From Verrucomicrobiota bacterium (GTDB lineage Bacteria; Verrucomicrobiota; Verrucomicrobiia; Opitutales; Opitutaceae): a DNA stretch of 30,358 bases. This document shows, in pieces, positions 1-8,355 of this stretch. The notes under the pieces are model-generated. The model searched no databases and was not told where the DNA came from. It saw only the letters and a program-made list of their open reading frames with translations. Numbering within the stretch: position 1 is the first letter of the stretch; each line of letters opens with the position of its first letter. A program made the position numbers and the translations under genes. Where the stretch lies: contig JAEZAD010000276.1 in assembly GCA_023430565.1 (NCBI GenBank), positions 1 to 30,358 of the forward strand, given 5' to 3'.

Positions 1-150
1 CGCATCGACGCGCAGGCCCAGCGTCTGGGTTTCACCAAGGGCGACGACTACATCGCGCAACTCCGCTGGGGCGACGAGCTCGAGCGCGAGGGCGCGCCCA
101 AGGACGTGATCGCCTCGCTCCAGAAGGAACTCGAAGCCACCGCTGGATAA
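1..150 (+). CDS. C-terminal end of an unidentified protein (partial)
   Basis: Frame 1 is open from the first base to TAA at 148-150 and gives 49 residues, starting RIDAQAQRLGF and ending KELEATAG. The composition is that of a normal charged, soluble C-terminus, and codon use matches the genes that follow. I do not recognise the family. The adjacent arabinofuranosidase makes a sugar-metabolism enzyme a reasonable guess, but nothing in these residues shows it. About 100 nt without an evident gene separate it from the next start. Confidence 0.6.
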   Translation, partial: RIDAQAQRLGFTKGDDYIAQLRWGDELEREGAPKDVIASLQKELEATAG

Positions 151-247
151 TCACGGGCGACGTGCCGCGCCGCCTCGCGTTCACAGGGTGACGGTCATGA
201 AACGTCGCAGCCGCCACCATCCGCTCGTAACCTAGAACCCGCCCCGC

Positions 248-2260
248 ATGAATACTCCCCAACCCCTGCGTCGTCTGATTTGTCTGATCGCGCTCACCTG
301 GGCCGCCGCGTGTTCCGCCGCGTCCCTCGAGGTCAAGATCGACACCGCAAAAACCGGTGCGCCCATCAATCCGTTCATCTATGGCCAGTTCATCGAGCAC
401 ATGGGCCGCTGCATCTACGGCGGCATCTGGGCCGAGATCCTCGAAGACCGGAAATTCTACTTCCCCATCACCGCCGACTACGCGCCCTACCGCGAAATCG
501 AAAACGCCGATTTTCCCGGCCAGCTGATTGGTGGCGCCTTTCCCGTGGTGGGCGGCTCGCCCTGGCAGATCATCGGCGATGCGTCCGCGGTCACGATGGT
601 CGAGGAAGGCGCATTCGTCGGCAAACACTCGCCGCGCGTGAACGCCGGCGCCGGGCTCCGTCAACGCGACCTCGGCGTAAAGGGCGGCCTGCGCTACGAT
701 GGCTACGTCTGGGCCAAACCGCTTTCCGGCAACGCCGAGATCGAAGTCACGCTCGTGTGGGGCGACGGCGCCAACGACCGCGCGTCCACGAAGCTCGCGT
801 TTACCGGCAACGATTACGGTAAGCAGACCTTCGCCCTCACGCCCAAGGCCGGCACTGAGAAAGGCGCGATGCTCGAGCTCCGCGTCACCGGTGGCGACGT
901 CCTCCTCGGCCCCCCTTCGCTCATGCCTTCGGACAATCTCAAAGGCATGCGCCGCGACACGCTCGCGCTCCTGAAACAGCTCAACGGGTCCGTTTACCGC
1001 TGGCCGGGCGGCAACTTCGTCAGCGGCTACGACTGGCGCGACGGCATCGGCGACCGCGACCGTCGCCCGCCCCGCAAGAATCCCGCCTGGACCGGCGTCG
1101 AGCACAACGACTTCGGCACCGATGAGTTCATCGTTTTCTGCCGCGAGATCGGCACCGAACCCATGATCGCCGCCAACACCGGCTTCGGCGACGCTTACTC
1201 CGCCGCCCAGTGGGTGGAATACACGAACCGCGGCGCCGACACCGTCGGCGGCGGCTGGCGCGCGAAAAACGGCAATCCCGAGCCTTACCACGTCAAATAC
1301 TGGTGCGTCGGCAACGAGATGTTCGGTCCCTGGCAACTCGGGTTCATGCAGATGCAGCACTACACGCTGAAGCATAATCAAGTCGCCGAATACATGTGGA
1401 AGGTGGATCCCTCGCTCGAGCTCGTCGCCGTCGGCGATCTCACCACGATCAACAAGGATCACGACCCGGCCCAGGCGAAGTCCGGCAAGACCTGCTCCCA
1501 CATCATGCTCGAGGAATGCGCCGAGCACATGACGTATCTGTCCGAACATTTCTACGTCGGCCGCGTGCCGTGGAACCAGTCCGGCCGCACCGACGTCGTC
1601 ACGCACACCGGCCTGGTTCGCAAAGCCATCCGCGATAAAGCCGAAGGCCACCGCAAGCTCCAGGCCAGCCTGCCCAACCTGAAGGGCCGCATCGTTCCGA
1701 TCGCGATGGACGAGTGGAACTACTGGCACCGCGAATACGCCTATGGCGAGCTCGGCAGCGTCTACGAACTGCAGGACGGCCTCGGCATCGCCGCGGGCCT
1801 CCATGAATTCTTCCGCCACAGCGATCTCATCCACATGGCGCATTACGCCCAGACCGTGAATGTCATCGGCGCGATCAAGACCTCGCGGACCGCCGCCGAG
1901 ATGGAGACGACCGGCCTCGTGCTGCAATTGTATCGGGCGAAATTCGGCGAAACCCCGCTCGTGCTCGCCGACGATTTCGGCGATCGCGACGTCGCGGCCG
2001 CGCTGTCGAAAGACGGCAAAACGCTCACCGTCGGCATCGTCAATCCGACCAATGAGGAAGTTGAACTGAAGCTCGATCTCGCGAGCGCCGCACTGGCCGG
2101 GCAGGGGACCCGCTGGCATATCGCCGGCGCGGAGCCCACCGTGCACAACGCGCCCGGAAAGCCGCGCGTCGTCGACATCGTGGAAACGAAGAACGTCTCC
2201 GCCACGGCACTGCGTGTGCCCGCGCTCAGCGCGACCGTGTTCGCGCTGCCGCTGAGGTAA
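248..2260 (+). CDS. Secreted GH51 alpha-L-arabinofuranosidase
   Basis: The 670-residue product matches glycoside hydrolase family 51, retaining enzymes that release terminal alpha-L-arabinofuranosyl groups from arabinan and arabinoxylan. Residues 1-25 form a signal peptide (basic start, hydrophobic core, AAACSA-type cleavage region), so it acts outside the cytoplasm; a Cys near the cleavage site leaves a lipoprotein possible, though the lipobox is poor. An early motif INPFIYGQFIEHMGR and the central YRWPGGNF segment are typical of the family. The acid/base Glu is E357 in WCVGNEM and the nucleophile is E489 in AMDEWNYW. A carbohydrate-binding-like beta insert lies at about 100-220, and a C-terminal beta-sandwich follows the TIM barrel. 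The length agrees with the larger secreted bacterial GH51 enzymes. ATG 248 is chosen because it begins the signal peptide. Confidence 0.93.
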   Translation: MNTPQPLRRLICLIALTWAAACSAASLEVKIDTAKTGAPINPFIYGQFIEHMGRCIYGGIWAEILEDRKFYFPITADYAPYREIENADFPGQLIGGAFPVVGGSPWQIIGDASAVTMVEEGAFVGKHSPRVNAGAGLRQRDLGVKGGLRYDGYVWAKPLSGNAEIEVTLVWGDGANDRASTKLAFTGNDYGKQTFALTPKAGTEKGAMLELRVTGGDVLLGPPSLMPSDNLKGMRRDTLALLKQLNGSVYRWPGGNFVSGYDWRDGIGDRDRRPPRKNPAWTGVEHNDFGTDEFIVFCREIGTEPMIAANTGFGDAYSAAQWVEYTNRGADTVGGGWRAKNGNPEPYHVKYWCVGNEMFGPWQLGFMQMQHYTLKHNQVAEYMWKVDPSLELVAVGDLTTINKDHDPAQAKSGKTCSHIMLEECAEHMTYLSEHFYVGRVPWNQSGRTDVVTHTGLVRKAIRDKAEGHRKLQASLPNLKGRIVPIAMDEWNYWHREYAYGELGSVYELQDGLGIAAGLHEFFRHSDLIHMAHYAQTVNVIGAIKTSRTAAEMETTGLVLQLYRAKFGETPLVLADDFGDRDVAAALSKDGKTLTVGIVNPTNEEVELKLDLASAALAGQGTRWHIAGAEPTVHNAPGKPRVVDIVETKNVSATALRVPALSATVFALPLR

Positions 2261-2278
2261 TCCGGCATGCCCCCCTGC

Positions 2279-2331
2279 TGTCATTCTGAGCGAAGCGAAG
2301 AATCCAGGAGCGCGAACACCGCAGGTGTTCG
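2279..2331. repeat. Dispersed repeat-like element with small hairpin
   Basis: Positions 2281-2304 read TCATTCTGAGCGAAGCGAAG then AATC, a word I recognise as a recurrent intergenic repeat in several bacterial phyla. It is followed by a perfect 8-bp stem, CGAACACC (2313-2320) and GGTGTTCG (2324-2331), with a 3-nt loop. No T-run follows, so it is not an obvious terminator. It fills the gap after the arabinofuranosidase gene. Confidence 0.5.
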
Positions 2332-2388
2332 AACGAGCGGATTTGTCGCGACGGTCAAACTGACAGCTTGGCGGGCGTTGGTTTTCGC

Positions 2389-3987
2389 ATGCTGACGCTT
2401 CGCGAAAACCTCGAGACTTCCTCCCGGTTCCTCCTTGGCACCGAGCTGGTCTCCGTTCGCGGCGGCATGGGCGAGCGCAGCGCGCTGAAAGCGCGCGCGT
2501 TCGCCAACGATCTCATCGCGTGTCCGGACATCGACTGGATCTCGATCACCGACAACGCCGGCGGCAATCCTCAGCTCGCGCCCACCGCCCTCGGCAAACC
2601 GATCCTCTACGCCGGCAAGGAGGTCGTGATCCACCTCACCTGCAAGGATCTCAATCGCAACGGACTCGAGAGCGAGGCCTGGCTGCTGCACAGCGAAGGC
2701 TTCAACAACATCCTCGCGATGACCGGCGATTATCCCGTCGCCGGCGCCGGCGGCACGGCGAAGCCGGTCTTCGACATCGATTCGGTCGGGCTCATCTCGA
2801 TGTTGTCGCAGATGAACCAGGGCCTCGATCCGAACGAGGTCTACGGCAGCGGCAAACGCGCGCTGTTCGAAAAAACCAATTTCCTCGTCGGCGCCGTCAC
2901 CACGAATTTCAAGCTCCGCGAGGGCGAGGTGATGCCGCAATACGCCAAGCTCGCCGCCAAGGTCGCGAGCGGCGCTCGTTTCATCATCAACCAGATCGGC
3001 TTCGACGCCCGCAAGAAGAGCGAGCTGCTTGCCTACATGCGCGCGCACGGCATGGGCCACGTGCCGCTGATCGGAAACGTTTATCTGCTCAGCGGCCGCG
3101 TCGCCGAAATCTTCCACGAGGGCCGCATCCCCGGCGTCGTCGTGAGCAAAGAACTGTTCGAACTCTGCTCGCGCCACGCGAAAGGCCCCGACAAAGGCGC
3201 CGCGTTCTTCGCCGAATTCGCGGCCAAGCAAATCGCGATTTACCGCGGACTCGGTTTTCGCGGCGCATATCTCGGCGGCGTGCACACCTTCGCGGCGATC
3301 GATCGCATCCGGAAGATCGAGCGCTCGTTCGCGCCCGATGATTGGAAGCAGTTCGCGCGCGAAATCTCCTACTCGCGCGCCGGCGAATTCTTCTTCTTCG
3401 CCGAACAGCCCGGCACTGGTCTCGCCGATCCCGCGCGCCGCGCGCCCGCGCCCGATCTGCGCTCGAAGCACACCAGCCTCGTTTACCAATTTTCGAAGTG
3501 GACGCATGCCGCGATGTTTACGCCCGGCACCGTGCTCAGCCGCCTCGGCACGCGGATGTGCGCGAACGCCGAAGATCCGATGCAGGGTCCGAAGCTCATG
3601 CGCGCCCTCGAGCATGCGAGCAAGGTGGCGATGTTCGACTGCAAGGACTGCGGTGACTGCTCGCTGCCCGAAATCGCGTATCTCTGCCCCGAATCGCAGT
3701 GCGCGAAAAACCAGCGCAACGGCCCCTGCGGCGGCACGCGCGACGGACGCTGCGAAGTCGACGGCTATCCCGACTGCATCTGGCTGCGCGCCTACGAGCG
3801 GTTGAAGGCCGACGGCGACGGACGCGAGCAGCACCTCGTCGATCACGCGCCGGTCGTGCAGGATCAGAGCCTCCGCCGCACGTCGTCGTGGGCCAACACC
3901 TGGCTCGGCCGCGATCATTTTTCCAAACCCAAGCCGGCGCTCTCACCACCCGCCGCCGCGCCCACCACACCCACACCCCATGTCTGA
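2389..3987 (+). CDS. metF: Methylenetetrahydrofolate reductase with MetV-like cysteine-rich C-terminal domain
   Basis: The first ~300 residues are the FAD-dependent MTHFR TIM barrel, which reduces 5,10-methylene-THF to 5-methyl-THF; supporting segments include LTCKDLNRN, LAMTGDYP and a late YLGGVHTF-type strand. From about residue 418 a cysteine-rich module follows (CKDCGDC, then LCPESQC, NGPCGG, GRC, PDC; eight cysteines), matching the MTHFR C-terminal/MetV zinc or Fe-S domain known from MetVF of acetogens. Here it is fused to MetF. The open frame extends upstream to a TTG at 2368, but ATG 2389 (MLTLRENLETSSRF) fits the conserved start better, giving 532 residues. The stop overlaps the next start by 8 bp, so the two are probably translated from one mRNA. 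The electron donor (NADH or ferredoxin) cannot be told from sequence. Confidence 0.88.
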   Translation: MLTLRENLETSSRFLLGTELVSVRGGMGERSALKARAFANDLIACPDIDWISITDNAGGNPQLAPTALGKPILYAGKEVVIHLTCKDLNRNGLESEAWLLHSEGFNNILAMTGDYPVAGAGGTAKPVFDIDSVGLISMLSQMNQGLDPNEVYGSGKRALFEKTNFLVGAVTTNFKLREGEVMPQYAKLAAKVASGARFIINQIGFDARKKSELLAYMRAHGMGHVPLIGNVYLLSGRVAEIFHEGRIPGVVVSKELFELCSRHAKGPDKGAAFFAEFAAKQIAIYRGLGFRGAYLGGVHTFAAIDRIRKIERSFAPDDWKQFAREISYSRAGEFFFFAEQPGTGLADPARRAPAPDLRSKHTSLVYQFSKWTHAAMFTPGTVLSRLGTRMCANAEDPMQGPKLMRALEHASKVAMFDCKDCGDCSLPEIAYLCPESQCAKNQRNGPCGGTRDGRCEVDGYPDCIWLRAYERLKADGDGREQHLVDHAPVVQDQSLRRTSSWANTWLGRDHFSKPKPALSPPAAAPTTPTPHV

Positions 3988-4909
3988 CCGCAAACTTCAT
4001 ATCATCGGCGAACTGATCAACAACTCCTACGCCCGCGCTCGCAACGCGTTCACCGCGCGCGATGTCGCCGGTTATCAGAATCTCGCGAAGATCCAGTCCG
4101 ACCTCGGCGTCAGCTACCTCACGCTCAACCTCGACGGCACCGCGCGCATCCAGGTGAAGATGGACGAAATGCTGTCGTTTTTGCCCGACGTGATTTCCGC
4201 GATCCAGGACGTCACGAGCGTCCCGATCAGCTTCGATAATCCGTCCGTGCTTTATCACGAGGTCGCGTTGAAACATTATGATCGCGCGAAGAGCGGCCCG
4301 CCGATCCTCAACTCCGTCGCCGCCTCGCGCGAACGGCTCGACGACATGATCGCGCTCGTCCGCGACTACGACACCAACGTCGTCGTGATGGCCTCCGAGC
4401 ATTTCGTCGACGGCGGCACGTCGCAGTGTCTCAACCCCGACGACTCCTACCGCGCCGCCAGGCACTTCGTCGAACTCCTCGTCACGAAAGCCGGCCGCCG
4501 CCTCGACCAGATCATCATCGATCCCGGCCTCGCGCCGGTCGGCGCCGACACCTACGGCCTTGTCAACATCGGCCTCGACGCGATGAAGAAGATCAATGCC
4601 GACCCCGATCTCAAAGGCGTTCACTTTATTGTTGGCCTTTCGAATTTCGCCTGGGGCACGCCGAAGGGTGTGCGCGAACAACTCGAAAACGCCTACCTCA
4701 CGCTCGCGAGCGAGCACGGCCTGGATTTCGCGCTCGCGAATCCCGAAAAATCTCCCGGCCCGTTGCCGTCTGACCATCCGATGGTCGCCAAACTCCGCGA
4801 GGCGCTCGAGCAAGGCCGCGCGCAGGACGGCGAGACGCAGGAAACCGCCGGCTTCCGCCAGGCCGAAGCGATCATGGCGATCTGCGCCGAGGAGGCGCCC
4901 GCCGATTGA
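3980..4909 (+). CDS. Pterin-binding (MeTr/DHPS-fold) methyltetrahydrofolate methyltransferase-like protein
   Basis: This 309-residue protein has the pterin-binding TIM barrel shared by dihydropteroate synthase, MetH domain 2, AcsE and MtgA/MtqA. Supporting segments are an N-terminal HIIGELINNSYARAR (the IGE-N-S/T pattern of methyl-THF methyltransferases), PISFDNPS, ILNSVAA, IIIDPGLAPVG and FIVGLSNFAWG. In such enzymes it moves a methyl group between methyl-THF and a corrinoid protein. It overlaps the metF-like gene by 8 bp, so MTHFR would supply or consume its methyl-THF. No corrinoid-binding protein is encoded nearby. True folate synthesis (FolP) is unlikely: the opening motif and the neighbours point to methyl transfer. 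Confidence 0.82.
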   Translation: MSDRKLHIIGELINNSYARARNAFTARDVAGYQNLAKIQSDLGVSYLTLNLDGTARIQVKMDEMLSFLPDVISAIQDVTSVPISFDNPSVLYHEVALKHYDRAKSGPPILNSVAASRERLDDMIALVRDYDTNVVVMASEHFVDGGTSQCLNPDDSYRAARHFVELLVTKAGRRLDQIIIDPGLAPVGADTYGLVNIGLDAMKKINADPDLKGVHFIVGLSNFAWGTPKGVREQLENAYLTLASEHGLDFALANPEKSPGPLPSDHPMVAKLREALEQGRAQDGETQETAGFRQAEAIMAICAEEAPAD

Positions 4910-4917
4910 AATCGGCG

Positions 4918-5031
4918 GGAAGCTCCAAGGACCAACATCCAAGCTCCAGGGAATTTTCAATGACCAAGCTCCAATTGGATTTTGAGATTTGGTGCTTCAC
5001 TGGAGCTTGGAGCTTGGTCCTTGAAGCTTCC
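4918..5031. repeat. Long imperfect palindrome (36-nt arms)
   Basis: The arm at 4918-4953 (GGAAGCTCCAAGGACCAA...) pairs with 4996-5031 (...CTTGGTCCTTGAAGCTTCC) with about four mismatches over 36 nt. The 42-nt middle contains another CCAAGCTCC word and the palindrome CCAATTGG. It occupies almost the whole gap between the pterin-binding protein and the amidohydrolase. Size and form suit a MITE- or REP-like dispersed element; a role in mRNA processing or termination is possible but not shown. Confidence 0.75.
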
Positions 5032-5045
5032 GGCGCGCGAGACTG

Positions 5046-6353
5046 ATGAAAGCGTCCTCCTCACCTTTGACTTCCGATCGTCTCTCAACCCGCGCCGGCC
5101 CCGTTTGGCTTCACCTCGGCACGCTCCTCGACGGCACGAGCACGCAGCCGTGTCGCGACGCCCACGTCGTCTATAACAGCACGAAAATCCTCTTCGTCGG
5201 CGTCGACGGCCGCACGCCGCCGCGCGAAGTTCTCCGCGCCGGCCAAACCACGCCCGATGTTTCCGCGCCCGACGCCACGCTTCTCCCCGGCTTGATCGAA
5301 GCGCACGCGCATTTGTTTCTCGAGGGTGGTGAGCTCAACGCCGACCAGCGCGCCGCCTACCTTCAACAAACGCCCGACCGACTCCTCGCGCTCGCGAAGG
5401 AGCGGCTCCCGAAACTCGCCCGCTACGGCATCGCCGGCGTGCGCGACGCCGGCGACAAGGACGGCGTCGGCCTCGCGCTCAGCAAACTCTACGCGACGGG
5501 CAACGGCTCGCGTCCGCTCATGCCTTACCTGGAAAGCCCCGGCGCGGCCATCCACCACAAGGGCCGCTACGGATCGTTCATGGCCGACGCGATCGAAAAT
5601 CACGCTTCGCTGCGCGCTGTCGTCGAATCGCGCGTCGCCGCCGGCGCCGATCGCATCAAGCTCATCCCGACCGGCATCATCAATTTCAAGAAAGCCGCCG
5701 TCACCGCCGAGCCGCAGATGACGACGGAGGAAGTCGCCGAAATCGTCGCCGTTTCAAAATCGTTCAACCGGCAAACCTTCGCGCACGCGTCGGGCGACGT
5801 TGGCATCGATCGGGCGATCGACGGTGGCGTCGATTCGATCGAGCACGGTTTTTTCCTGCGCGACGACCAACTCGCGAAACTGCGCGACCGCCACATCGCC
5901 TGGGTGCCGACCTTCGCGCCCGTGCAGAAGCAGGTCGATCACGCCGGGATCATGAAATGGGAGCCGGACATCGAGACGAATCTCCGCGGCATCCTCGAGC
6001 GCCACGCGGCCAGTCTCGCAAAAGCGCATGCGATGGGCGTCACGATCGTCGCCGGGAGCGACGCCGGCTCCTACGGCGTGGCGCACGGCGTGGATTTTTT
6101 CTACGAGCTCGAATTGATGGAGCGCGCCGGCCTGCCCTCGCTCGCGGTGATCAACGCCGCGACGGGCGTCAGCTCCGTCCGACTCCGTTACAAGGAAAAG
6201 CTCGGCCGCATCGAAACCGGCTTCCTCCCGCGTTTCATCCTCACCCGCCACTCGCCGCTCAAAACCGTCTCCAATCTCCGCAAGTCCCGCACGATTCTCT
6301 TCGACGGCGAAGTCTTAGAAACGAGCGAAGATGCCGATGTGCGAGGCCTTTGA
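5046..6353 (+). CDS. Metal-dependent amidohydrolase
   Basis: The 435-residue product belongs to the amidohydrolase superfamily (imidazolonepropionase/prolidase-like branch), cytoplasmic since no signal peptide is seen. An N-terminal beta-sandwich strand leads to the metal-binding motif LIEAHAHLF. A lysine in DRIKLIPTG may be the carbamylated bridging ligand. Histidines follow in FAHASG and SIEHGFF, and the catalytic aspartate in AGSDAGSYG, so all the usual ligands are present. The substrate cannot be deduced; in this setting a cyclic amide or amino-acid derivative is a guess. It sits between two C1 genes but is separated from both by palindromic repeats, so co-transcription is uncertain. Confidence 0.85.
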   Translation: MKASSSPLTSDRLSTRAGPVWLHLGTLLDGTSTQPCRDAHVVYNSTKILFVGVDGRTPPREVLRAGQTTPDVSAPDATLLPGLIEAHAHLFLEGGELNADQRAAYLQQTPDRLLALAKERLPKLARYGIAGVRDAGDKDGVGLALSKLYATGNGSRPLMPYLESPGAAIHHKGRYGSFMADAIENHASLRAVVESRVAAGADRIKLIPTGIINFKKAAVTAEPQMTTEEVAEIVAVSKSFNRQTFAHASGDVGIDRAIDGGVDSIEHGFFLRDDQLAKLRDRHIAWVPTFAPVQKQVDHAGIMKWEPDIETNLRGILERHAASLAKAHAMGVTIVAGSDAGSYGVAHGVDFFYELELMERAGLPSLAVINAATGVSSVRLRYKEKLGRIETGFLPRFILTRHSPLKTVSNLRKSRTILFDGEVLETSEDADVRGL

Positions 6354-6355
6354 AT

Positions 6356-6430
6356 TTAACCGCAAAGAACGCAAAGACCGCAGAGACCCAACCATCATTT
6401 CTTTGCGCTCTTTGCGATCTTTGCGGTTAA
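6356..6430. repeat. Palindromic repeat of CGCAAAGA-type units
   Basis: The 30-nt arm at 6356-6385 (TTAACCGCAAAGAACGCAAA...) is complementary to 6401-6430 (...TCTTTGCGGTTAA) with three mismatches, around a 15-nt loop. Each arm is itself about three tandem copies of a CGCAAAGA-like unit. This pattern recurs between genes in many environmental bacteria. It starts three bases after the amidohydrolase stop and ends 10 nt before the next start, so it would form a strong mRNA hairpin there. Confidence 0.8.
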
Positions 6431-6440
6431 CTTTTCCTCC

Positions 6441-7349
6441 ATGAAACCTCTCCTTCACGAAGCCGCCCGCGAACGCCGTCTCGTTTGCGACGGCGCGATG
6501 GGCACGCAACTCATGCTCGCCGGCCTCGAACAAGGCGGCTGCGGCGAAGCCTGGAATCTCACGCATCCCGACCGCGTGCTCGCGATCCAGAAGCGCTATG
6601 CCGACGCCGGCGCCGATTGCATCATCACGAACACCTTCGGCGGCAGTCGCATCATGCTGCGCCGCCACGGTCACGAAGCCGAACTCGCCGAACTCAACGC
6701 CGCCGGCGCGAAGATCACGCGCGAAGCGTTTGGCGGACGTCCCGGCTACGTGCTCGGCGATGTCGGCCCGCTCGGCGCGTTGCTCGAACCCTACGGCGAA
6801 TTGTCGGAAGCCGACGCCCGCTCCGCCCTCGAGGAACAATGCGTCGCGCTCGTGAAGGGCGGCGTCGACGCGATCATCATCGAAACGCAGACCGGTCTCG
6901 AAGAACTCGGCCTCGCGATCGATTCCGCGAAGGCCGCCGGCGCGCCGACGATCATCGCTTCGCTCGCCTACGATCTGTCGATGGATGGCACGTTCTACAA
7001 AACGATGATGGGCATCTCGCCCGAGGACGCCGCCGAGTTCGCCACGGAACGCGGCGCCCACATCATCGCGCTGAATTGCGGCACGGGCATGGACATGGTC
7101 GGCGCCGCGCGCGTCGCGCGCGAATATCGCTCGCGCACTTCGCTGCCCATCATGGTGCAGCCCAACGCCGGCCTGCCGGTTCTCGAAAACCTGAAGGCCG
7201 TTTATAAACAGCTCCCCGCGGACATGGCGAAAGCCGTGCCCGAGGCGCTCGAGGCCGACGCCGCCATCATCGGCTCGTGCTGCGGCAGCACGCCCGATCA
7301 CACCCGCGCGATCCGCGAGGTCGTCGACGCGTTCGCCAAACGCGGCTGA
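6441..7349 (+). CDS. Homocysteine S-methyltransferase domain protein (MetH N-terminal/BHMT-like)
   Basis: This 302-residue stand-alone homocysteine S-methyltransferase barrel shows the opening VCDGAMGTQLML, TNTFGGSR, an ETQTGLEE strand, and the three zinc-binding cysteines: one in LNCGTGMD and the pair in GSCCGSTPDH. The family transfers a methyl group to homocysteine zinc thiolate, from a corrinoid (as in MetH), betaine or S-methylmethionine. Its length covers only the first module of MetH. With the pterin-binding protein and MTHFR in the same cluster, it could be one part of a split methionine synthase or of a demethylating pathway. The required cobalamin carrier is not visible in the window. 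The donor is therefore inferred. Confidence 0.85.
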   Translation: MKPLLHEAARERRLVCDGAMGTQLMLAGLEQGGCGEAWNLTHPDRVLAIQKRYADAGADCIITNTFGGSRIMLRRHGHEAELAELNAAGAKITREAFGGRPGYVLGDVGPLGALLEPYGELSEADARSALEEQCVALVKGGVDAIIIETQTGLEELGLAIDSAKAAGAPTIIASLAYDLSMDGTFYKTMMGISPEDAAEFATERGAHIIALNCGTGMDMVGAARVAREYRSRTSLPIMVQPNAGLPVLENLKAVYKQLPADMAKAVPEALEADAAIIGSCCGSTPDHTRAIREVVDAFAKRG

Positions 7350-7420
7350 CGCGATACTGTTTTGCGGCGACGAGCCGCACCGCTGCGCGCCGCCCCACGC
7401 AAAGCGAAAAGACTTCTCCC

Positions 7421-8194
7421 ATGAACCAAGCATCGTTCCCGGACATCTTTTCCTTGCGCGGCCAGACCGTGCTCATCACCGGCGGAGGCACAGGGATCGG
7501 TTTCGCCGTCGCCCGAGGCATGCACGCCGCCGGCGCGAAAGTCATTCTCGTCGGTCGTCGCGAGCCCGAACTCAACGCCGCCGTCGGCAGCCTCGGCTCC
7601 GGCGCGGCCTACATGGTCCACGACATCACGAAGGTCGACGAGGCGTCGGCGTTCATCGAACGCCTCGTCAACGAGCACGGCCCCGTCACGTCGCTGGTGA
7701 ACAACGCCGGCATCCACCTGAAAAAACCCGCGATCGAAACCACGCCCGAGGAATTCCAAAAGGTCCTCACCACGCACATTCTCGGCGCGCACGCCCTGAG
7801 CCGCGCGGTGCTCCCCGGCATGATCGAGCGCAAGCACGGCACGATCATCTTCATGGCCTCGATGGCGTCGCTCTTCGGCATCCCGCTCGTCGTCGCCTAC
7901 GCCGCCGCGAAATCCGCGATGATCGGCATGCTGCGCACGATGGCGACGGAGCTCTCGGGCCACGGCATTCGCGTCAACGCCATCGCTCCCGGCTGGATCG
8001 AAACCGAAATGTCGCGCAAAGCCCTCGAAGGCGATCCGACGCGCAAGATGAAGATCATCAGCCGCACGCCCATGGCGAAGCTCGGCGATCCTTCCGACGT
8101 CGGCTGGGCCGCCGTTTATCTTGCATCGCCGGCCGCAAAATTCGTCACCGGCGCCGTGCTCCCCGTCGACGGCGGAGCGAGCATGGGTTTTTAA
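7421..8194 (+). CDS. SDR-family oxidoreductase (3-ketoacyl reductase/gluconate 5-dehydrogenase-like)
   Basis: A classical short-chain dehydrogenase of 257 residues with a Rossmann fold. The cofactor motif is TGGGTGIG, followed by NNAG, a catalytic Ser in MASMAS, and the YAAAK active-site pair; the C-terminal GWIETEM and PVDGGASMGF segments are typical. The R in VGRREP after beta-2 suggests NADPH. The frame stays open upstream into the preceding gene, but ATG 7421 begins the conserved N-terminus. The substrate is unknown: sugar-acid dehydrogenases and keto-reductases both look like this. It lies 71 nt after the homocysteine methyltransferase gene and may share its transcript. Confidence 0.88.
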   Translation: MNQASFPDIFSLRGQTVLITGGGTGIGFAVARGMHAAGAKVILVGRREPELNAAVGSLGSGAAYMVHDITKVDEASAFIERLVNEHGPVTSLVNNAGIHLKKPAIETTPEEFQKVLTTHILGAHALSRAVLPGMIERKHGTIIFMASMASLFGIPLVVAYAAAKSAMIGMLRTMATELSGHGIRVNAIAPGWIETEMSRKALEGDPTRKMKIISRTPMAKLGDPSDVGWAAVYLASPAAKFVTGAVLPVDGGASMGF

Positions 8195-8205
8195 GCGCGC
8201 CTCGA

Positions 8206-8282
8206 AGGTGGAGCCCAACGTCCTTGTCGGGCTGGTTTGGAGGGGCATCCGATCAACCCGACGAGGACGGTCGGGTTCACCT
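8206..8282. repeat. Imperfect palindromic repeat
   Basis: The arm AGGTGGAGCCCAACGTCC... (8206-8235) pairs with 8253-8282 (...GGACGGTCGGGTTCACCT); 23 of 30 positions are complementary, more if G-U pairs are allowed. The 17-nt loop is GC-moderate. It lies between the SDR gene and the response regulator gene, and may also act as a transcription barrier. The family is different from the repeats at 4918 and 6356. Confidence 0.6.
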
Positions 8283-8355
8283 CTCATTGGCCGCGCGCCC
8301 CTGCGCCATTCTTTCCCATTGACCCGCCTCCCGGCCCGCGCTCCTTCCTAATGCC

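Noticed and set aside
32..2284. A 750-codon minus-strand frame opposite the arabinofuranosidase
   Set aside because: The + strand gene has a signal peptide and both catalytic glutamates; the minus frame is a shadow in high-GC DNA.
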